The notes under the pieces are model-generated. The model had not been told where the DNA came from and did not search any database. It saw only the letters and a program-made list of their open reading frames with translations. This document shows, piece by piece, positions 60,035-64,000 of a stretch of 64,000 nt of DNA. Each line of letters starts with the position of its first letter. Positions within the stretch are counted from its first letter, which is position 1. Made by a program: the position numbers and the translations under genes. The DNA is from Lineus longissimus (lineage: Eukaryota > Nemertea > Pilidiophora > Heteronemertea > Lineidae), in NCBI RefSeq assembly GCF_910592395.1, contig NC_088315.1:1118501-1182500 (forward strand). The letters run 5' to 3'.

Positions 60035-60346
60035 ATAGATGCTTAAATTGGCGTGGCCCATTGTGACATTCAAGGAGAACTCGGTTGGCAAGTAAGTATT
60101 ATAGACGACTGGATTACATGTAGGCAGAATGTCCCAAAATATACCACTAGCTTTAAATTTTCATCGGATGTGGCCTAGACTCACGCAAAGTTGCTTTTAT
60201 CGCATGCCACCAGTTCTCAGTACTTTGGCTGTATACTAGAAGGATCTGGACTTTCCACATATATCTGGTATTCTCCGTTGTGAACAATTAACTTACTGCA
60301 TCTCTATTTACATATTTGTACAGTTCTGATGACGTAGCACGCATAA

Positions 60347-60652
60347 CTAAGACACGTTTATCTCAATATCGTCGTCGTCATCATTATCTGAATCGTCAGA
60401 CATCATTGGCATGTGATCGGTAAAATTTGGCGAACCGAGTCCACTTGACTGAGGACTACCCATTGGTGATCGTTCATTGTCCATGATCGTTTCATCAGAG
60501 TCCTTCCTCGGGTCAAGCACCGTATCGCTGAGGTCGGGGTTCTGGTTGCCTTTGCCAGGCAGTGTTGACTCTCTTGTTCCGCCCGAAGATAACAGTTCTC
60601 TTTCCTTTGAGTTTCTCCATTTCATTCGCCGGTTTTGGAACCAGATTTTAAC
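60347..60652 (-). CDS. Dbx: Dbx homeobox protein, last coding exon
   Basis: On the minus strand an acceptor (TTTTAG, ending 60653) opens a 101-codon exon beginning VKIWFQNRRMKWRNSKEREL, then LSSGG, and ending at TAG (60349-60347). VKIWFQNRRMKW is the end of homeodomain helix 3, starting at homeodomain position 45, where many ANTP-class genes have an intron. The WRNSKERELLSSGG run just after the homeodomain is diagnostic of Dbx. The tail has Ser/Pro/Gly-rich sequence and a conserved acidic end (DNDDDDDIEINVS), as in vertebrate Dbx proteins. Dbx is a nuclear transcription factor, largely a repressor, that patterns interneurons of the nerve cord. Exons for the N-terminus and the rest of the homeodomain are not in the window. 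Confidence 0.9.
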   Translation of the reverse strand, partial: VKIWFQNRRMKWRNSKERELLSSGGTRESTLPGKGNQNPDLSDTVLDPRKDSDETIMDNERSPMGSPQSSGLGSPNFTDHMPMMSDDSDNDDDDDIEINVS

Positions 60653-63600
60653 CTAAAATTATAGAAAGCGAGAACAATATAAACAACTGTATCATCATCA
60701 TTTTGTGATATAACCGCATTGTTGGGGGGGTTTTTTGGGGGGGAGGGGGGTTTTCGTTCACATTTAATCCATCCTCGCCTGAACGCATCTTGGTGGGAGT
60801 GAGACAGCTGCAAAATAAAAAAATAAAAAAAACACAATGCAAAAAATGAAAGTTGCTAAAATCATACTGGTAAGGTGTGTCAGGGATGCTTTAAAAATGG
60901 ACAAATCCAGCGTATATTCGATGATTAATATCATATGATAACAATTATATTTTCCTATCAGCAACAGCTGCTTCTATTAAGGTCCGAGTATGATACGAAA
61001 TGAACTATATTATTGTCTTTATCTGTTAAAATGGTATTGGAAAAATTGGGATTTAGTACACCACCAATAATAATATTCTCCCTGTCAGGCAAGATCAAGT
61101 TCAAATTTCTATGAAATTTTATGTTATCAAGAATGACCGATTTGATTGATGCTGATGATAAGAACAGTTCCTTTCAGTGACAGGTCTAAAACCTACCAAT
61201 AAAATACAAAATCTTGACATCAGTACAGTAACCATTTGTTAGTGACATTGATTGAAGTCCTCAGATCAAGCGTTTATTGACTTTGGTCAAAATGCTTAAC
61301 CATATCAACTGTAATCGACCGATAAGGCATGAACTGGTGATGTTATAAAGTTTCAAATGTTCAATTAGTTGACCGTTGACGCATGTGCATGGATATTTAT
61401 AAGATGATTATTGTTTTAGGCTATCACTCAATGAGTGTTAATGTTTTATGTGTCATTCTAGTATCAATTTCAATGCATACCCATGCCCACTCTAGATGAT
61501 ACTGATAGGTCAGAATCCTGCAATGTCTTTTTCTTGCTAACGCCAACACAGAGACGAGTTTTAATCACTTGCTCGAAGCTGGTGATCTTGTCTTCCAATT
61601 GGAATTAATATGCAATTAGAACTTCTCTTTGGAATGGAATCAATGTCAAAATTCTCATTCAATTGATTATGTTAATCGATGATATGGTTAACAACACAGA
61701 AATCGCATTTTATTTTTGTTGCTTTCCCTGAAAAACATTCTATAGAAAGTAAATAGAACCCTTGAATTTTCAGAATTATCTTCATGCTAAACATAGACTA
61801 TTTATATATTGCTAGATGAATATAATGACATTTCTGCGACAACAAAAAATAACCGATAGTCAAATATATTTGGTACAAGAGCTTGATTAACAGATTAATA
61901 ATGCACGGTCCTAAAGAATGCTATAAAACAATGATAAATCTATCAAAGATGGGAAAAAAGAAGGTTTTTTTTAACCATAAATTGTGCTTCTCGAACTTTC
62001 TTTGTCCGTTCTTTCACGATTATCGATGCAATACATGTTGAGATTTCGCCTAAAGTGTTATCAATGGGAGATGTATTGTACATGTATGATGATGCAATAG
62101 ATCTAAAATGACAGGTAGATAATTAATACTTTATAGAGACGCCCAATATGTGTTTTTTTCTGGACATGTATGAAATAGTGTGGATTGCTTCTAATGGAAG
62201 AATTTGTTTTTTCGGGGTGTTTTTAAACAAAAAGACATGTTCTATATATAGTCTATTGGTATTTGAAGTGTCCTGTTGTTTAATAAAATAATTTACTGAA
62301 ATCAAAAGTCGTCATTTGTTTGGCTGCTAAGTATTTAATCAAGATAAGATTAATTAGGTTTTCTAAACGAATTTATTCCAACAACCGTAAAGAAACTGCA
62401 TGTGACTTAAACCCACTCTCATTTGGACTGTGTATCACAGTTGTTTCCATGACGACAAATTAAGATATTTCAAAAATGCTTCGATGTCATAAAATTTCTT
62501 TGAAAGAATCTCGGAACAATCTACCTTAGTAAATATTTAAACTATCAACACATCAAATAATATACTAACAACATACAAAAGGCGTTTCATTAATTCGTAA
62601 TAGCTACATATTTCTTCTGTTCTGTATCACTTGGAAAAAAATATAGTGAAAGCTACAAAAGGTACAATTGTAGGTCTAGTTTTCTCATCACTCTGCCTTG
62701 GTTACTTGTGCATGTACATTGATGAACTTTTCCACAAGAGAACATACAAGATACATGGCCTACATGTACTTCTGCTGAAATGAACTAGTTTGCACCCGGC
62801 TTTGCTTCATCTTCAGCTTGATCGATTTAATCCTTTACATATTCATTGAGTCGAATACCCTCGAGGTCAAATTTGTTGAGGCTATTTAAAGTATATTCAC
62901 ATTCCTATACTAATGAAACAGTAGGCTTATTGAAGGTTATTGTTGTTGAAGTGTAAAGCGTACAACTGTTACCGTGAACTATTTAAGGCTCAACCTGCAT
63001 ATCAAAGAATATCTTCTAAGACACAGGCAATGGCCCGAATTAGCCCCTGCATCGATCCATGCCCAATGATGCAATTACTTGTTAATTGCCACTTCGCCGC
63101 TCTAAAAGAATCTCTGAAGTGAGAAAGACAGTCATGATAGCAACTAGTTTACTTGATAGGCATGATGAGGATGCCATCACTCTGAAAATGGTTAAACTGT
63201 CTATAGGTTTGTCCTCACCCAACCACCTTGGCTACCCCGGTCAGTTATGTTGGTTTTTGATGACCCGTATGTCAACATCATCATTGTAACCTTTACCAGC
63301 GTCGTGTGAAAATGCCACGCTTTTGGGTAGACATTTTAAAGTTCAAGTTTCCCAGAAGCTATCTGGTTTTGTTTGGTCTATTTACCAATGGAGTACCAGG
63401 ATTTCCCCATGGGGAGAAGGCAGACGCTCGTGAGACGAGACCCCTGGTAAAAGCGCTAAAATAAACAGGCATATTTACTGAGGAGCATTTCTGAGACTGT
63501 GATGGCGCTATTTTAGAGGGGACCGCATGTTAGACGAAACTCGACGCCAAATTGGAGAATCTACAAACATAATTAACGAAATGATGCCAAGGAAATTCGA

Positions 63601-64000
63601 TGTCGTTGAGCTCCGAGATGGCCGCATAGGTCGCATTCGCATTTGCTTGTGGGGTAAAGGGCTGTGTTACTAAAATCGTCCATATCGAATTGCAACGCCA
63701 GTTTGAAATAATCGGATCATATGACATTGCAATTCAATCCTTTCATGATGAGGTGCATGTATACTGTATCATTTCAATTTAATTGAGTGCTATGCTTTAA
63801 CGCAACTGCAATAACCATTGGTTAAGCTGCTTTGTGATAAAACAATGAGGCTAGTGTCTGTCAATTTTACATCTCCCATCACCTAGGGCATGAGCAGCTA
63901 GACTTATAATGCCAGTATATGACTGTCTAGTTTTTAATGTCATTTCAGTTATTCTCTTGCCTCTAACTAAACAAAGTGAGGCCATTTTGAATTTGACCGG
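60653..64000 (-). other. Dbx: Dbx intron (incomplete)
   Basis: No exon encoding the first 44 homeodomain residues was found on the minus strand, so at least 3.3 kb of intron lies here. The sequence is AT-rich with many TAATTA-like cores (potential homeodomain sites) near 61600-61700. A G-rich tract at 60724-60750 is listed separately. Confidence 0.6.
60724..60750 (+). other. G-rich tract, potential G-quadruplex
   Basis: Runs of 7, 7 and 6 G (60724-60730, 60737-60743, 60745-60750) separated by T6 and a single A. The tract is on the strand opposite to Dbx, so Dbx pre-mRNA is C-rich about 70 nt before its last acceptor. Confidence 0.7.

Noticed and set aside
60653-64000. Exon for the first part of the Dbx homeodomain
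   Set aside because: Searched the minus strand by eye for the conserved residues before position 45 and found none; it must lie beyond the window.

Overview
This is a window of animal nuclear DNA, most likely from a marine invertebrate bilaterian. The genes are split by GT-AG introns of about 100 to 600 bp, polyadenylation signals are present, tRNA-derived SINE-like repeats and minisatellites are common, and the recognisable proteins are animal families: Dbx homeobox, fukutin-like LicD protein, SUEL/C-type lectins, thrombospondin repeats, and the Rae1-binding motif of Nup98. I cannot decide from sequence alone between a lophotrochozoan (brachiopod, mollusc, annelid) and an invertebrate deuterostome (amphioxus, hemichordate). 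No bacterial, phage or CRISPR feature was seen.

Layout. 0-7.1 kb is repeat-rich: a tRNA-derived SINE, two related arrays of a 56-bp minisatellite that carries a perfect palindrome, a 68-bp minisatellite, a retroelement scrap, and a relic of a sulfatase exon similar to iduronate-2-sulfatase. 7.3-9.8 kb holds an isolated Nup98-like GLEBS exon followed by a four-exon TauD/clavaminate-synthase-like Fe(II)/2-oxoglutarate dioxygenase. 9.9-14.5 kb holds a TIR element and a long hairpin. 14.6-16.0 kb is a two-exon membrane-anchored fukutin/LicD-like gene, followed at 17.4-18.7 kb by an unrecognised two-exon gene.

21.2-32.4 kb is the centrepiece: one 23-exon gene whose exons join in a single frame (5067 nt, 1688 residues). 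It encodes a secreted mosaic: signal peptide, C-type lectin domain, SUEL-type lectin domain, second C-type lectin domain, F5/8C discoidin domain, two thrombospondin type 1 repeats, a PAN-like cysteine module and four leucine-rich repeats. These lead into about 800 residues of unassigned sequence: a beta-rich segment, a long helical part with a Gly/Ala-rich hydrophobic hairpin, and a beta-rich C-terminus. Recognition modules at the front and a helical, possibly membrane-active, rear suggest a surface-recognition or immune-type effector. That function is an inference.

32.4-60.3 kb is a gene-poor, AT-rich stretch with minisatellites, a second copy of a tRNA-like composite repeat, a 50-bp satellite, one weak candidate exon and a promoter-like GC-richer patch. 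At 60.35-60.65 kb on the minus strand lies the last coding exon of a Dbx homeobox gene. Its upstream exons lie beyond the window, so 60.65-64 kb is Dbx intron and the long gene-poor stretch lies 3' of this developmental gene.
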